Shown one piece after another: positions 35,894-48,500 of a stretch of DNA of 64,000 nucleotides (positions are counted from its first letter, which is position 1; every line of letters starts with the position of its first letter). Source of the stretch: a virus. Where the stretch lies: positions 1 to 64,000 of IMG/VR virus record IMGVR_UViG_3300036795_000108; one strand, 5' to 3'. The notes below the pieces were generated by a model. It saw nothing but the letters and a program-made list of their open reading frames with translations, was not told where the DNA came from and made no database searches. The position numbers and the translations under genes were made by a program.

Positions 35894-36217
35894 CTACTTC
35901 GAGCGTGACCGGCGCCCCCGGGGCTTCGACGCGGGCTTCTCGTCCTCGCCGGACATCGCCTCCGCCACGACCCCGTCGACCTCGGTCAACTCCACGATGC
36001 GTCCCAGACCCCGCAGGAACCCCACAGCGGCCGTCATCCGATCCGGCCCGATGTCCTTGCCCTCCCCCCAGTTGCGAAGCTGAGATTCGTCGCAGCCGGG
36101 CTGCCGGTGGACGTAGTTATAGACCGCGTTCGCGTCCTGGATGAGCTGATCGAGATCATCGCCATTCACGTCGGCATGGAGCCGCGCGTGGATGGTCTTG
36201 TCGGAGAAGAACGCCAC
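35894..36217 (-). CDS. Hypothetical protein between tail tip and lysis genes
   Basis: 107 residues: AFFSDKTIHARLHADVNGDD, LDQLIQDANAVYNYVHRQPG, a middle helix and a basic Ser/Arg tail (KPRGRRSRSK). Position suggests a minor tail or lysis accessory. No domain recognised. Confidence 0.6.
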   Translation of the reverse strand: MAFFSDKTIHARLHADVNGDDLDQLIQDANAVYNYVHRQPGCDESQLRNWGEGKDIGPDRMTAAVGFLRGLGRIVELTEVDGVVAEAMSGEDEKPASKPRGRRSRSK

Positions 36218-36238
36218 GGGCGAATCCTAACCGACCGA

Positions 36239-39200
36239 TCAGCCCGATCCGACAAGGACCAGCAGCGACACCACGTAGCCCACCGTGCAGGTCACCGAGC
36301 TGCTCGTCGTCAACCGGACCACCATCTGAGGCTCGACCGCGTTGTTGCGCCCAACCGCGTTAGAGATATCCAGCACGCCCGTCGTCAGCACGGTCTGCCC
36401 CGTGTCCTGGCCGTTGACCTCCACCGCGAACGACGTCACCTGATCGGACTTCGACAAGATCGTCAACGTCGCCTGGCGCACCGTCGCGAGATCCACCGGC
36501 AACGGGACCGTCGAATACGCCGGAGCCAGCACCTGGGTGCCCGTACGCTCCACGAGCTGCCCCTGGAACTGCCGGCGGTCGCTCGTGAACTGCCGGATGA
36601 ACCGGCGCATCGCGAACTCGAAGTTGCGTTGGCGATCGCGAAACGACACCGACGTCTGCCCGATCCCGTCCCGATACCAGATGCGGGTCAGCGACATGAG
36701 CTGCCGCGGGGTGATGTCCTTGATGAAGATCTCGGGCATCTGCACCCGCAGACCGTCACCTGGCTGCCAGTCGAACTCCGCCAACTGTTGACTCAACGGC
36801 CATGTGTCCTGCATCGACCGGGGCGCCGACGCGTCCGAGGTGATCTGCTGCCACGCCTCCGAACGAAACTCAAGCAGCGTCTCAAGCTGCAACACGAGCA
36901 GCGACATCTCCGTCGTGGCCGGCAGCGACTCCGACTCCGACAGCACATAGGAGTGCGCTTTGAGGATGTCGAAGTCGAACGCCTCGGCCGTCAACGATCC
37001 CGTGTTACTCCCACCGAGGCCCTGTGCCGATGCGAGATCGGTCATGGCGTTGTCCTCGGCCGTGCTCGTCTCCTGCGGGTTCGCGGCATTCGTCCCATCC
37101 AGGATGTAGTCCGTGTCGCGACCAACCCGCGCCTGCGGGATCACCGCGCCCGGGAAGTAGCCCGACTCCAACGCCATCGGTACCGACTTCCACTGGTAGG
37201 CGAAGCTCTCCCCAATCGTTGACTGCAACGTGTCGAAGTAGGAGTCCTGCGGCGTCACCTGCTGGGTGAAGCACCCGTACGGCGCGAGCGACGTCGATGA
37301 GCAGACATCACCCGAGGAGTCGGTGAACCCGACCGTCGTGGACAGACCCGAGTCCTGGGAATGGTAGATGTACTCGAACACCAGCGGGTACCAGCCGTCG
37401 GTGTCGCCGAGCGCCGTGCGTAGATCCGGCGAGGTCCCCCGGAGCGTCTCGCTCGTATAGTCCCCGATGGTCTCGTGCGCGGCGTTGTAATGGTGGGAGA
37501 TCTGCGCTACTGAAAGCAAATACGGGTATATCGCGACCTCACCGAGGTCCCCGGCGAACGACTGGATCACAGTGGACGGCTCCCCTGTAGCGAACCCAAG
37601 TGACTGTGCCGCTACGTCAACAACGCCGAGCGTCCCGGTCCACGCAAGTGCCCCATCGATATACAGCGACGAGCCGTTAGTTACCCCACTATCGAACCGC
37701 AGGACGACATGATGAAATGTCTCATAGCCCGGAGCGGCACTGGTGTTGTACTGCGTGTTCGTCGCGAAGTCATAGACGCAGAACGTCGTGTCATTGAGGA
37801 ACACGCCCCAGGCGTCCTGCTTCACGACTATGCCCGATAGGTCCCCCGTGTCGGGGAAACCATTGACCGACGCCCAGAACTCGACCGAGCATGTTGTGAA
37901 CGCCGCCTCGGCCGCCGATCCGAGATATGCGTAGGCGTTCGCCGTCTCGCCCGGTGGCGTGTTCCCGAAGCCGATGCAGGTCGCCGTATCACCGGTGATC
38001 GACTCGGTAAGCGACAGGACATGCGTTCCGGAGCCGTTCACCGCCCCGGAGTAGACGGCGTCCTCGACGTTCCCCGCCCTGTCGAACATGCTCGTGCCGC
38101 TCGTCTCGCCCATCTGGAAGTAGCAGTAGGGGTTATCAGCAAGCACCGTCGTGGAATACGCAGGTAGTGTCGCCGAGGAGCAGAGGATCGACTCGCCCAC
38201 CCGGGTCTTGCCGACCCACATCGCCTGCGAAACGTTCAACGCCGCGAGTTTCAACACTACAGGCGAACCGCTACTGAGGTTCAGGTAGATGGCGCCCGTC
38301 CATCGCACATACGCTGACAGCGCGTTGCCGAGCGCGTTCGGCAGCCAGCCGGGAGCGCCCGCTGCCGCCGTCGCCGTGTTCGTCCCCGGCGGACTTGCCG
38401 ACGTGGTGCTGGAAACGTTCCTGTCCGTGAAGGTCGCAGACGGCTGATCCGTCAGGTACTTCTCAGATCCCGACGTCGTGCTGCGATAGATCTTGTATCC
38501 GATCGCGCCGCTGACCGCACCCCACGTCAGAGTCGGGATGAAGTTGCCCGTCGTGTTCGCCGTCGGCGCGGGACTGCTCGTGATCTGCTCGCCGTAGCCG
38601 CCGATCTCCACCGACGTCTGGGACGCGAAGACCGAATCGCAGAGGTAGTACGGGTTGGTCGGCGAGTCATAGGCTAGATAGATGTTGTACCCCACAGCAC
38701 CTGGCACCGCCGACCAGCTCAACAGCACTACGGTATTCGCGATGTTGTTCGAGCCCTCGGCGTTGCTGACCGTCGTTTCGCCGCCGCCGGCGACATAGGC
38801 CGTGACGACCCAGAAGCACAGTCGCGACGAACCCGTGTTCCCTGCCGCGGGATAGCTCACCACGGCCTGGGTCGGTGCAGAAAGCGGACCCGGTGACGCG
38901 ACCTCGACCTCCGTTGACGCCGTCGTCTCACCGTTGCTGTTGAAAGCGGTCAGCTTGTAGTAGACCGTCTCGCCGTCCGTGAAGCCAGACCCATAGTTCG
39001 AGGAACTGATCGATATGCCACTCGGCACCGGCAGCGTCCCCGCAGCGGAATCGAATAGAAGCCCCGTATCGACGCGCACCGCTGACGGGTTCAAGGTCGG
39101 CGGCACCGCACCGTACTGCCCCGACGCAACGCCCGTGTCCGGCGTCCCGACCGAAGCGAGTGACGTGTCGTAATACTCGCCCTGAAGCCCACCGCTTGAC

Positions 39201-40465
39201 GGTGGCGACGGCAGGAAGTAATCCCCCGACTGGCCACCGTTCAACGGCGGGGTCGTGCGGCGCACCACGATGTAGTCGACGCTCACCGAATCGCCCGGCG
39301 AACCGCCGACGTAGACGAACGGACGCGCGTCGTGATGCGTCGTCGGGAACGACACGCGCGGCGATACCGCTATGAGCTGCCCGTCGAGGTAGTAGTAGAC
39401 CCATCGTTCGCGCGCCTCGATCGCCAACGTGTACGGCGGCGCGAACTGGTTGGCCGCATCAAGCAGCGCCGTCGCGTTCGCCGGCCACGACCGCCACAGG
39501 GCGAGTGACGGATCAATCGCGCCCGGATCGATCGTGACCGCATAGACATCGCCCGTCTCGGGCACAAGCTGGATCGTGTAGACGCCGAGGCCCGCGTTCG
39601 CGAGCGTCCCAGGGATCGCCGAGGTCGCGTCACCCACACCGAAACAGACGGTCGGGGCCGCGGCTAGGAAGCTCGCCGCGGAGATCGAGCACTCCATCCT
39701 CCAGCATGAGTGATCGGCCATGCCCGCATCCGTCAACGGCCAGCTCGACGTGCTCCCATCGTAGGCGTACAGGTAGGCGCCGGTCGCGCCGGTCGGGATC
39801 GTCAGCACCACGTTGCTGTTGCCGTCCAGCGCCGCGCCGCCATACCACGCCCACGCACCATCCGACGTCGAATAGACGCCCGAACCCAGGTACGGCTGGT
39901 GCGCCCACGGCGCCGAATCATCAAAGTCGTCGGAGACGATCCCCTGCCAAGCCCGGGTGTAGAACTCGAACACGTCGCGTGGCGCGTGATTCCAGAAACC
40001 GCTCGCCGTCTCGCGCGTCTTCTTGAAGATCTCCGTCACATCCCGGCAGACGATCGACAGGGCGTCCTGGGTCGTCGTCTCCGACACCGGGGTGCCCGTC
40101 TGCACCAGTTCGTTCTGCCCGCGGATCACCTCGATGTACTCATCGCCCGGCATGTAGCCGAAGACCTGACCGCTGCCATCCGGATCCGGCGTGTCGGAGT
40201 AGTAGTAGAGCCGGTCGACGTTGTTACGGCCGTCCGAACCGACCGGTGGAAGCTGGACGGTCATCTCGGAGCTGTCGTTCAGGACCGGGTCCTGCTCGAC
40301 CTGCTGGAAGCCGCCCGTGCCGTTCAGACCCTTGCTTGCCGACGTGATCCACGAATAGCCGAAGATCGGATCGACATACGCCCCCGGCGTCCCCGCAGGC
40401 ACCATCTGAACGAGACGCAACCGGACCCTCTCCGGGAACTGAAGCGCGGACTTGCGGTTCGCCAT
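36239..40465 (-). CDS. Large minor tail / tail-tip protein with Fn3-like and LamG domains
   Basis: 1408 residues. The N-terminal 400 residues (FPERVRLRLVQMVPAGTPGA, GYMPGDEYIEVIRGQNEL) look like a tip protein joined to a jelly-roll part. Two or three fibronectin-III-like segments (GETVYYKLTAFNSNGETTAS, LTWGAVSGAIGYKIYR) lie near 480-720. A LamG-type module follows near 780-1010 (CYFQMGETSGTSMFDRAGNV, CSVEFWASVNGFPDTGD). It ends in a C-terminal beta region. The place after the distal tail gene fits a receptor-facing protein that binds glycans. Confidence 0.75.
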   Translation of the reverse strand: MANRKSALQFPERVRLRLVQMVPAGTPGAYVDPIFGYSWITSASKGLNGTGGFQQVEQDPVLNDSSEMTVQLPPVGSDGRNNVDRLYYYSDTPDPDGSGQVFGYMPGDEYIEVIRGQNELVQTGTPVSETTTQDALSIVCRDVTEIFKKTRETASGFWNHAPRDVFEFYTRAWQGIVSDDFDDSAPWAHQPYLGSGVYSTSDGAWAWYGGAALDGNSNVVLTIPTGATGAYLYAYDGSTSSWPLTDAGMADHSCWRMECSISAASFLAAAPTVCFGVGDATSAIPGTLANAGLGVYTIQLVPETGDVYAVTIDPGAIDPSLALWRSWPANATALLDAANQFAPPYTLAIEARERWVYYYLDGQLIAVSPRVSFPTTHHDARPFVYVGGSPGDSVSVDYIVVRRTTPPLNGGQSGDYFLPSPPSSGGLQGEYYDTSLASVGTPDTGVASGQYGAVPPTLNPSAVRVDTGLLFDSAAGTLPVPSGISISSSNYGSGFTDGETVYYKLTAFNSNGETTASTEVEVASPGPLSAPTQAVVSYPAAGNTGSSRLCFWVVTAYVAGGGETTVSNAEGSNNIANTVVLLSWSAVPGAVGYNIYLAYDSPTNPYYLCDSVFASQTSVEIGGYGEQITSSPAPTANTTGNFIPTLTWGAVSGAIGYKIYRSTTSGSEKYLTDQPSATFTDRNVSSTTSASPPGTNTATAAAGAPGWLPNALGNALSAYVRWTGAIYLNLSSGSPVVLKLAALNVSQAMWVGKTRVGESILCSSATLPAYSTTVLADNPYCYFQMGETSGTSMFDRAGNVEDAVYSGAVNGSGTHVLSLTESITGDTATCIGFGNTPPGETANAYAYLGSAAEAAFTTCSVEFWASVNGFPDTGDLSGIVVKQDAWGVFLNDTTFCVYDFATNTQYNTSAAPGYETFHHVVLRFDSGVTNGSSLYIDGALAWTGTLGVVDVAAQSLGFATGEPSTVIQSFAGDLGEVAIYPYLLSVAQISHHYNAAHETIGDYTSETLRGTSPDLRTALGDTDGWYPLVFEYIYHSQDSGLSTTVGFTDSSGDVCSSTSLAPYGCFTQQVTPQDSYFDTLQSTIGESFAYQWKSVPMALESGYFPGAVIPQARVGRDTDYILDGTNAANPQETSTAEDNAMTDLASAQGLGGSNTGSLTAEAFDFDILKAHSYVLSESESLPATTEMSLLVLQLETLLEFRSEAWQQITSDASAPRSMQDTWPLSQQLAEFDWQPGDGLRVQMPEIFIKDITPRQLMSLTRIWYRDGIGQTSVSFRDRQRNFEFAMRRFIRQFTSDRRQFQGQLVERTGTQVLAPAYSTVPLPVDLATVRQATLTILSKSDQVTSFAVEVNGQDTGQTVLTTGVLDISNAVGRNNAVEPQMVVRLTTSSSVTCTVGYVVSLLVLVGSG

Positions 40466-42546
40466 CAGCCCCGAGTGACCTTCCGGATCTCCACGCGCTG
40501 ATCCAGCAGCGCAACGGACCCAACGTCACGGGAGCCCTGATGCCCCACGTAGTCGCGGACCAGCGCAGCCTCGATCCGGTCGATCTGGATGTTGCCCGAC
40601 CCGGCCGAACGGTACCCCGTCACCGTCAACGTCGGGTTGACAGCCGAGGCGGTGACCTCGCCAAGATCGATCCAGGTCCATGCCGTTGCCGTGCTCGTCA
40701 GAATGCTCGACGCGTTCGTGCCGAGATGCCACAGAAACGAGCCGGTCGCGCCCGAGGTGCCGACCTTCACACGCGCGGCCAGCCGGTACGTTCTCTGCGC
40801 GAGGAAAGTCGTCGCCTGGGTCAGCGTGACGTTCGTCGCAGCTGTCTGCGTGTCGGAAACCGCGAACCCGTTGGATGCGGTCGCGTCCGTCGTCTGGGCC
40901 GTCGTCCCCGACGCGTTACGGATCGACTCGGCCTCCGCGACCTGCCCCGTCTGCAGCAGCGCGAAGTTCAAATGCGCGCTGAGATAGTCCGCCGGGTTAT
41001 TGGTGCTGGCGGTCGCCTCGATGAGGATCTCGTTTCCGGCCGAGGCGTAGAGCGGATATGCCTGCGACACGGCCGTGTAGGCGTTCGTCAGGACCGCGAG
41101 GTTGAGCTGATGGGTTCCGCCCTGCGGGATGACCGCCAGCCAGTTCTCGCCCGGGAAGTAGCCCGTCGCGCCGAGCACGGTGCCCGTCACAAACGGAGAG
41201 GTGCTCGACCCCGACGCGCTCGACAGGAACGCCACGCCGCCCGTCGTGGAGGTGCCCTCGTTCTTCATGGCGCTGGTGTTCGTCGCGCCGGCGGCCATCT
41301 GGACGATCAGCCACGTAGCACTCGTCGCGTTGGAGTACACCTCGAAGCGTGGCCCCAGCCAGCCGCGCTGCAAGGTGATGTAAACCCGGTCGCGTGTCCC
41401 GGTCGCCGGGATTCCCAGCACCACTTGGATGACCGCCCGGTCCGGCGTGTACTCCGCGACCGTCGCTGAGATCAACGTCGTATCGGCACCCGCCGCCAGC
41501 GTGTTGCGCACACCCACCTTGCACTGCTCTACGTACGCGGAGGTCGCTGCGTCCCACGCATCCACGATCAGCCCGGCAGCCGCGGTCCCCGACGTGTCAT
41601 AGCGGACTCGGCACACGCCGTTTGCGATCACCGGAGCGTCCATCGCCTGACCCGCCGTCAGCCAGTTATAGGGGTAGTCCGAGCCGTAGATCTCCTCCCA
41701 GCCATAGGAGGTCTGAAGCGCACTCGTCCCCGGGAACGGCGCCACGTCATACGCGCCGCCCGTGCCGAACGGCCCGAACTGCCCGCGGCGATCCCAGATC
41801 ACCACATCCCCAAGGTTGAAGTTCGCCTCCGCGCGCTCCCAGCTCACAACATCGCCGTTGACGACGTTAGCCGAGCCGCTGCCGAACGGCTGACCGTAGC
41901 TCGACCGTGCGTTGCCGATCGGGATCAACCCATCCGCGCTCGGCCGCGGCGTCACGCTCACTGACATCGGCACATCCAGTATCGACGGGTCCGTCGCGCC
42001 AACCGGCAGGGCGATCAGCGGGACGGCCGTCAAGCCGGCGAACAGCGCAGCCGTGTTGACCTGCTGGCCGAGATAGTCAATCGGGGAGGTCGTCAACCGC
42101 AGGTCGGTGATATCGATCCGATAGGCGTCACGGTGCGTGTTGAGCGCCGCGACCCGGTAGGCGCTATCCAGGGTCAACGTGAACTCCCCCAGTGTCGGAC
42201 CGCCGTCAGCATCCGCCAACGTGCCGGTACCGATCACCATCCACCCGTTGCGCTCCGGATCGAAGATGAACCGGACGTAGAGCCCGTTCAGCCGGTAGGT
42301 CGCGTTCTGCATCATCGACCGCATCTGCCGGCGCATCCTCATCCCCGTCGTGTACGGGTTCGCGTCACCCGTCGTCCCGTGGATCGGGAACGTCAGCGTG
42401 AAGCCCTTCACTTTGCGCATCCCGACAGCGGTCGAATCGCCCGTCGTCGTAACATCCGAGCCGAGCGCCTCCGAGATGTTTGTCTCCACGGTCGGCAGCC
42501 CGAGCCGACCAATCCAAAGGTCACGTATGGGTGTGTACGGACTCAT
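40465..42546 (-). CDS. Distal tail-like protein with carbohydrate-binding-type middle
   Basis: 693 residues. Residues 1-200 look like a Dit core: MRKVKGFTLTFPIHGTTGDA, YRLNGLYVRFIFDPERNGW and LGEFTLTLDSAYRVAALNTH. The remainder is beta rich with two sandwich-type modules (DVVIWDRRGQFGPFGTGG, FLAQRTYRLAARVKVGTSGA). The gene lies between tape measure and tip genes, the usual Dit position. ATG overlaps the tape-measure stop. Confidence 0.7.
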   Translation of the reverse strand: MSPYTPIRDLWIGRLGLPTVETNISEALGSDVTTTGDSTAVGMRKVKGFTLTFPIHGTTGDANPYTTGMRMRRQMRSMMQNATYRLNGLYVRFIFDPERNGWMVIGTGTLADADGGPTLGEFTLTLDSAYRVAALNTHRDAYRIDITDLRLTTSPIDYLGQQVNTAALFAGLTAVPLIALPVGATDPSILDVPMSVSVTPRPSADGLIPIGNARSSYGQPFGSGSANVVNGDVVSWERAEANFNLGDVVIWDRRGQFGPFGTGGAYDVAPFPGTSALQTSYGWEEIYGSDYPYNWLTAGQAMDAPVIANGVCRVRYDTSGTAAAGLIVDAWDAATSAYVEQCKVGVRNTLAAGADTTLISATVAEYTPDRAVIQVVLGIPATGTRDRVYITLQRGWLGPRFEVYSNATSATWLIVQMAAGATNTSAMKNEGTSTTGGVAFLSSASGSSTSPFVTGTVLGATGYFPGENWLAVIPQGGTHQLNLAVLTNAYTAVSQAYPLYASAGNEILIEATASTNNPADYLSAHLNFALLQTGQVAEAESIRNASGTTAQTTDATASNGFAVSDTQTAATNVTLTQATTFLAQRTYRLAARVKVGTSGATGSFLWHLGTNASSILTSTATAWTWIDLGEVTASAVNPTLTVTGYRSAGSGNIQIDRIEAALVRDYVGHQGSRDVGSVALLDQRVEIRKVTRG

Positions 42547-45500
42547 GTGCCGTTCAAGAGCCCGGCGAGATCGGTGTACGTGTCACTCTCGAAGCTCACA
42601 CCCAACTGTCCTGAGAGTGCCGAAGTGTTCTCTGCGGTGCTCTGCGTATTCGCCTGGATCGCCTGCTGGGCGTCAAGCTGAGCGGAAAGGATATCGTTTT
42701 GCTGCCCTCCGATCGCCTCCGCGATCTGCGTCGCGAGATCGGTGTCGCCGACGGACTCCGCGGCCTTCTGCTGGTTTTGCAATGCGACAAGCTGGGCCTG
42801 TAGCGCCGGGATGACCGTCTGATTGATGTAGTCCGCGTACTGCGCCTCCGCGCCCGGGGTGTTCTGCGTATTCGCGAGCTGCTGCTGCAGTTGGATCGTC
42901 TGCTCGCCGGTGGCCGCCATCGTCGAAGCGTGCGTCGCCGCGTCCAATGCCGTCTGGGCCTGGCCCTCCACGCCGGTGCGGATCGCCTGCAGAGCCTCAA
43001 GAGAATCCTGCTGGTAGGTCCCCTGCGCGCCCTGGATCGACTCTGCGATCTGATCCGCGAGGGTTTGATCGCCGACCGATAGGGCCGCCTGCTGCTGGGA
43101 CTGCAACGCCGAGATGAGCCCCGCCTGCTGGCTCGCTTGGTTCTGATAGCTCGCGGCGAGCTGCTGCCCACCCGCGACCGTCTGCGTGAGATCCTGAGCG
43201 CCGCCGAGGCCCTGTAGCTGCTGCTGAAGGTTGCTCGTCGCCCCCGACGCCATGTTCACGCCGTGCTGCGCCATGTCGGTCAACGCCTGGGCCTGACCCT
43301 CGACCCCGGCCTTGATCGCCTCCGTCGCGCTGAGCAACGCCTGCTGATAGTCGCCTTGGGCTGACTGGATCGACTCCGCGATCTGCTGCGCCAACGGCTG
43401 ATCTCCGACCTTCTGAGCGGTCGCCTCCTGGCTGGTCAGGGCTGCGATCTGTCCTTGGATCGCGCCGGCCTGCTGCTGGTAGCTGGCCGCCAGCGCCTGC
43501 CCGCCCGCGACCGTCTGATCCGCCGTCGTGCGCCCACCCAGCGCTGCGGTGCCCTGCAACTGGGTTTGGAGCATCGACGTGGCGCCGGCCGCCATCGTCG
43601 CACCGTGCGTCGCGGTGTCCGCGGCCTGCTGAGCGGCTGTCTCAAGCGCCGTGACTCTCGCCTGCGCCGCGTTGCCCAACGCCGTGTCGAGGCCCTGCAT
43701 CGCCGTCTGAAGCTGGCCCTTGAGTTCCTTCGCGCTGCTCTTGTCACCCGCCTTCACCGCGGCCTTATACGCCGTCTCGAGCTTCGAGACGACATCCCGC
43801 ATCGTCTTCACCGACGCGTCGGCGTACCCCTCCAGCATCTTGGTGCCCTTCGCGGACTCCGCCGAGATGTCCTTGCGGTTCATCAGGTTCGTCAACGCCG
43901 TCTGGCCGTTCTGGACCGCCTGGGTCTCGTTCTGCGCCGCCATGACGATCGCGCCGACCCGGGCGCCCATCGCCGCGCTGGTGAGCTTCAGCGCCTGCTG
44001 GAGCCGGTCGACCTCCTGCTTATCCGACGCGGACTCCTTGCCCTTCTGCAACAGCGTGATCTCGCTCTGGATCTGCTGGCGAGTCGCGAGCAGCCGCCCG
44101 TAGCTGATCGTGCCCGCACTGTTCAGCGCCGCCGACAGGCTCGTCATCGCCTTCGCGATGTTCCGGTTCTTCCCGCCGGCCGCGAGTCCCTTCAGCGCTG
44201 TCTGGACCTGCTCGGTCGTCTGAGCGACCGCCTGCCTGGTCGCGTTGATCCCCAACGTGACGATCGTCGTCTCCATCGACTGCACGACCGCCGCGAGGCT
44301 CTGAGTGCCGCTCGTGGATGTCGGCATCTGGAAGTTCGCTGGGGTGATCGCGAACTGCGAGCGCTGCTGCTTGGGGAGCCCGGTCAGATAACGGTTGCCC
44401 GAGAGCAGGCCCGTCCCGGATGTGCGCCTGACCGGACCGCCCGTCCGGTAGCCCATCGCCCGCAGTTTCGGTGAACTCGGCTCGCGATAGCCCGGCTGGC
44501 CCTTCCCCCACGAACCCGTATCCCACTGCGTCTGACCGTTCGCCATCCGCGTGCCCGCCGCCACAAAGCCACCGCCGCGGAACCCCGCCGGGTGACGCCT
44601 GATCGGGAAGCTCTCTGACCAGTTTGAGTCAAAGTGCGGGCCCTTGCCCGGGTAGGACGACTCCATGTACTTCTGGAAGAAGTGCATCATCGTGTGAGCA
44701 GCCTGGCCCTGATAGCCCGCGGGGCGCGTGCCGACCGTGATGTACTTGCCATCGCCGGGCACCCCGTAGGTCGCTGTCTGGCTGGTCGTCCACGGCGACG
44801 CGACCGGCGGCAGGACACCCCGGCCCCCCACGTTGATCAGGTCGCTGACCGTCGCCGAACAGTCCAACGCTCGCGACGCGGCGTTCGGCGGACGACCGTC
44901 CGCAGATCCCCCCGCCTTCACATACGGCAGGCCGTTGATCCGGTTCGCCTCCCGGTACATGCTTGCCCGCAACGCCCCCAACTTCGACGCCGCCGGAGTG
45001 CTGCCGCGCACGCCCACCCCCACGCCACCCGAACGCGCGTTCTCGCTGATCGTTTTCGTAACCGTCTCGAGCTGCGCGCCCTGGATCGCCTCGCGTAGAA
45101 GCTGCCCGGTCGACAGGCCCGACCCGGCGATCGCATAGTCCATCGCCTGCTGAAACGCATCCCCGCTGATCCCCGGACCGCGCGGCACCTGATGCGACAC
45201 CGTGCGCTCGCCGCTGCCACCCGACTTCGACGCGACCTGCACCGCACCCGCCGAATAGCCGATCGCGCGCGCTAACGCCGGATGCAACCCCACCTTCACC
45301 GACTTATTGCCCTTCACGCCCGAGCCGATATCGGACTTATAGCCCTCCGCGTAGTGCGTGCCGCCGCCCGGCTTGCGGAAGTACAGATCCGAGCCGTAGC
45401 GCATCCCCGTCTGTGTCGCCGACACGCCCAGCACGCCCGACAGGTCCGGCCGCAAGCCCTTGTTCGCGCCCGCCTCCAGGTACTCCGAGAACGACATGCC

Positions 45501-48500
45501 CGCGTGGTAGTTCGCGGCGCCGCCCGCCTGCGCAGCCAAACCATGCTGGTCGATCGCCGCGCCGACCGACAGCCACGTCAGACCACTGATCGAACGCCGC
45601 GCCTCCTGACGCTTGGTCTTGGCCTTGCGTGCCGCCTCGTCATGCTTGGTCTTCGAGGTCTTCCCGGCCTCGTAGTTGGCCTCCTGCGCCTTGTACGCCT
45701 GATAGCTGACCACCGGGTATGTCCTGCCGTTGAACGTGTAGGACTTCGCGCCCTGATAGCCCGGGCCCCAGTACATCTCATAGGTCGACGTCGACCCGGG
45801 GATCAGCACCGGCCCTTCCAAACCCGTCGGCTTGCTAGACGCCGACGACGAGGATGTCTTGTCATGGTGGGTGTAGCTCTGCTGCGCCTGCTTGACACCC
45901 GTGATCGCGTCCCCAAGAGCACCGCCGTTCTGGAAACGCCGGATGAAGCCACCCCCGCGGTAGCCCTGCGCAAACGCGGCCTCTGCGCCCGCCACCCGGT
46001 TCGCCGCCGCTGGGATCCCCGGCTTCTCGAAGTTGTTCATCAACCACAACGCCGCCGCGCTCGGGGTCCGCTGACTGTTCATCTCCGACACGCCCACACG
46101 GCCGATGTCCGCCGTCAGCAGCGACGCCTGCGTCGGGATCGCCTGCCACGGAACGTGATGCTGCTGCGCATAGCTGAACAGCTTCGAGCCCGGCGTCCAC
46201 TGCCACAAGCCGGCCGCCCCGCCGCCACTGATCGCCGGATGAAGCGAAGACTCCTGCACCGCATTGCCGATCGCGCCCGCAATCGCGACCTTGTCCCACC
46301 CACCGGCATGCAAGGACTGGGCGATCTGATCCGACACCGGACCCTTGACCGACACGCCTAGGATCGACGCGCCCGCCTTGCCGTTCCGCATCCCCTCGAG
46401 CTGCGCGATCATCCGGTTCGCGGCCTTCGTCTCGGTATTCAACGCCGCCTGCCCCTCGCGCACAATCGTCCCGCTCGCCTCGATCACCGGCGCCTTGATC
46501 CTGTCCACAAACCCACCGTCGGCGAAGTGCGGCATCTGCTGGGAGGCGATCGCGCCGAGCAGCCCCGGCGCGGCGTGCTCCATCATCTGCTGGCCGTGCC
46601 CGGTCATGACGAACTCGTTACCGGCCGCGAGAATCGGTGTGCTGTCGCTATACGGGTCGCCCGGCACCCAGCCACCGAAGTTCTTCGCGATCCCACGGAT
46701 CGTCGCCTTGTTCTGCCCGCCCCCCGTAGCGACCGTCGGCTGGCCGATCAGCTTCGTAGAGCCGAACGCCTTCAGCGTCGCATTCAACTCCTGGGTGAGC
46801 AGCTTGTTGCCCTGCTGAACGGAGATGACGCCCGAACTCATCGCCTTGCTGACATTCGCGGCATACTGCGACCAGTTCTGGTTGGCGTCCTGCATCGCCG
46901 AGAGACTGCCGCTCTGGATCGCCTTGGTCTGTGACTGCTGCTGGCTCGTCACAGCCGTCGTCATCTGCTGGAAGTAGTTCTGGGTCAGCGTCTGAAGCTG
47001 GCCGTACTGGGTAGACGCGATCTGCTTTTGCTTGGCGGTGCCATCCGACATCACGTCCTTGAGCTGGCTCATCGCCGCGCTGAGGTCACTCACCATGCCG
47101 CCGCCCGTCTTCTTGGCGATCACGCGGATCGACGGGAACTCCGTCTCCAGGTTCCCGACGGCGGTGCCCAGGTTCTTCTGGGCCGACTGCAATCTGAACG
47201 AGGACGCGAGATCGCTCGCCGTGTCCTCCCCCTGCTTGCGCAGATAGTTGTGCAGGCCCGGGAACTGCTTCTCCATCGAAGCGATCATGCTCGACACCGC
47301 GCCCGCCGGGAGCTTGCCCTTGGCCTCCAAGCCGGCCGAGAGTTGCAGCATCGCCTGGCCCGCAGCGTCGCGCAGTGACGGCGCCGAGTTGTTGAACTGC
47401 GCGACCCAGTCCGTGACCATGCCCTTCGCGTCGGGCAACTGGATCTGAGAGAGCTGCTGCGTGAACTTCGACACGTCCGCGCCCTGCAGATCACCCGCCG
47501 CCTTGCTCGCCGCCGAAGACATCGCCTGCAGTTGCCCGATCTGCTTCGAGAAGTCCGGGCCCTTCTCCGTAACCGCACCGAAACGACCCATGACCGTCGT
47601 CGTCGTCTGGCCCATCTTGGTGAAATGCGACGCGACGTCGTCAGCCTGCTTGCTGAGCTTCTGCAACGCCGCGACATTCCCCGAACTGGCGGCCTGCTTG
47701 ATCTGGTTCTGAAGACCCGCGACCTGCTTGTCCTGCGCGGACGGCTGGTTCAACAGCGACTCGATTCCCTTCGCCGCCGCACCCACGCCGGCGCCGACCG
47801 CCGCCCCGACGCCCGTGCCGAGCACCGGCACGACCGAGCCGATACCAGCACCAATGCCGGCGCCCGTCCCGATCGCCTTGCCCCAGCTCTTGCCCTGCTG
47901 GCCGAACAGACCGCCAACCGCTCCACCCCCCATGTTGCCGAGCAGACCACCCACGCCCGCCGCCATCCCACCGGAGAGCAATGTCGTGCCCATCGACGCG
48001 GCGCCCTCCGCGCCGAACAACGCGCCCAGCAGACCATCCGAGGACGCCGCGGTCTGCGTGCTGCGCGCCAACGTATCCGCGTCCGTCGCGTCGCCCATCA
48101 CCCCAGCCGTCCCAGCCTCCAGATTCGATGCGGTCTTCGCAGCCGCGCTCTCCCCAGAAAGACGCAGCCGGGGGGGCCCACCCCCCAATGCCGCCGCGTC
48201 GCCCTCAGCGCCCGCTACGGCGCCCTCAGCGCCACTTGCGCCCTCCACCGCGTCAAGGCGGCCGTACTGGTCGATCAGCTTGTTCAGCGCCGCGGTCTGC
48301 GCCTCGATCTGAGTGGTCTGCAACTTCATGGCGTCCGCCGCCTTCTCAGACTCCGACGGCTGCTCGGTAAACAGCTTGTTCACCGACGCCAACGGCGTCC
48401 TCAGACCCTTTAGCGCCTCCTGGATCACCACCCAGTCGGACTTGGCGCCACGCACCGCACTACCGATCCCACGCAGCGTCTTGGAGAGCAGGATCAGCCC

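Noticed and set aside
43455-45098. Several plus-strand open frames inside the tape measure
   Set aside because: Arg/Leu-rich translations typical of the opposite strand of a high-GC coiled-coil gene; no start signals.
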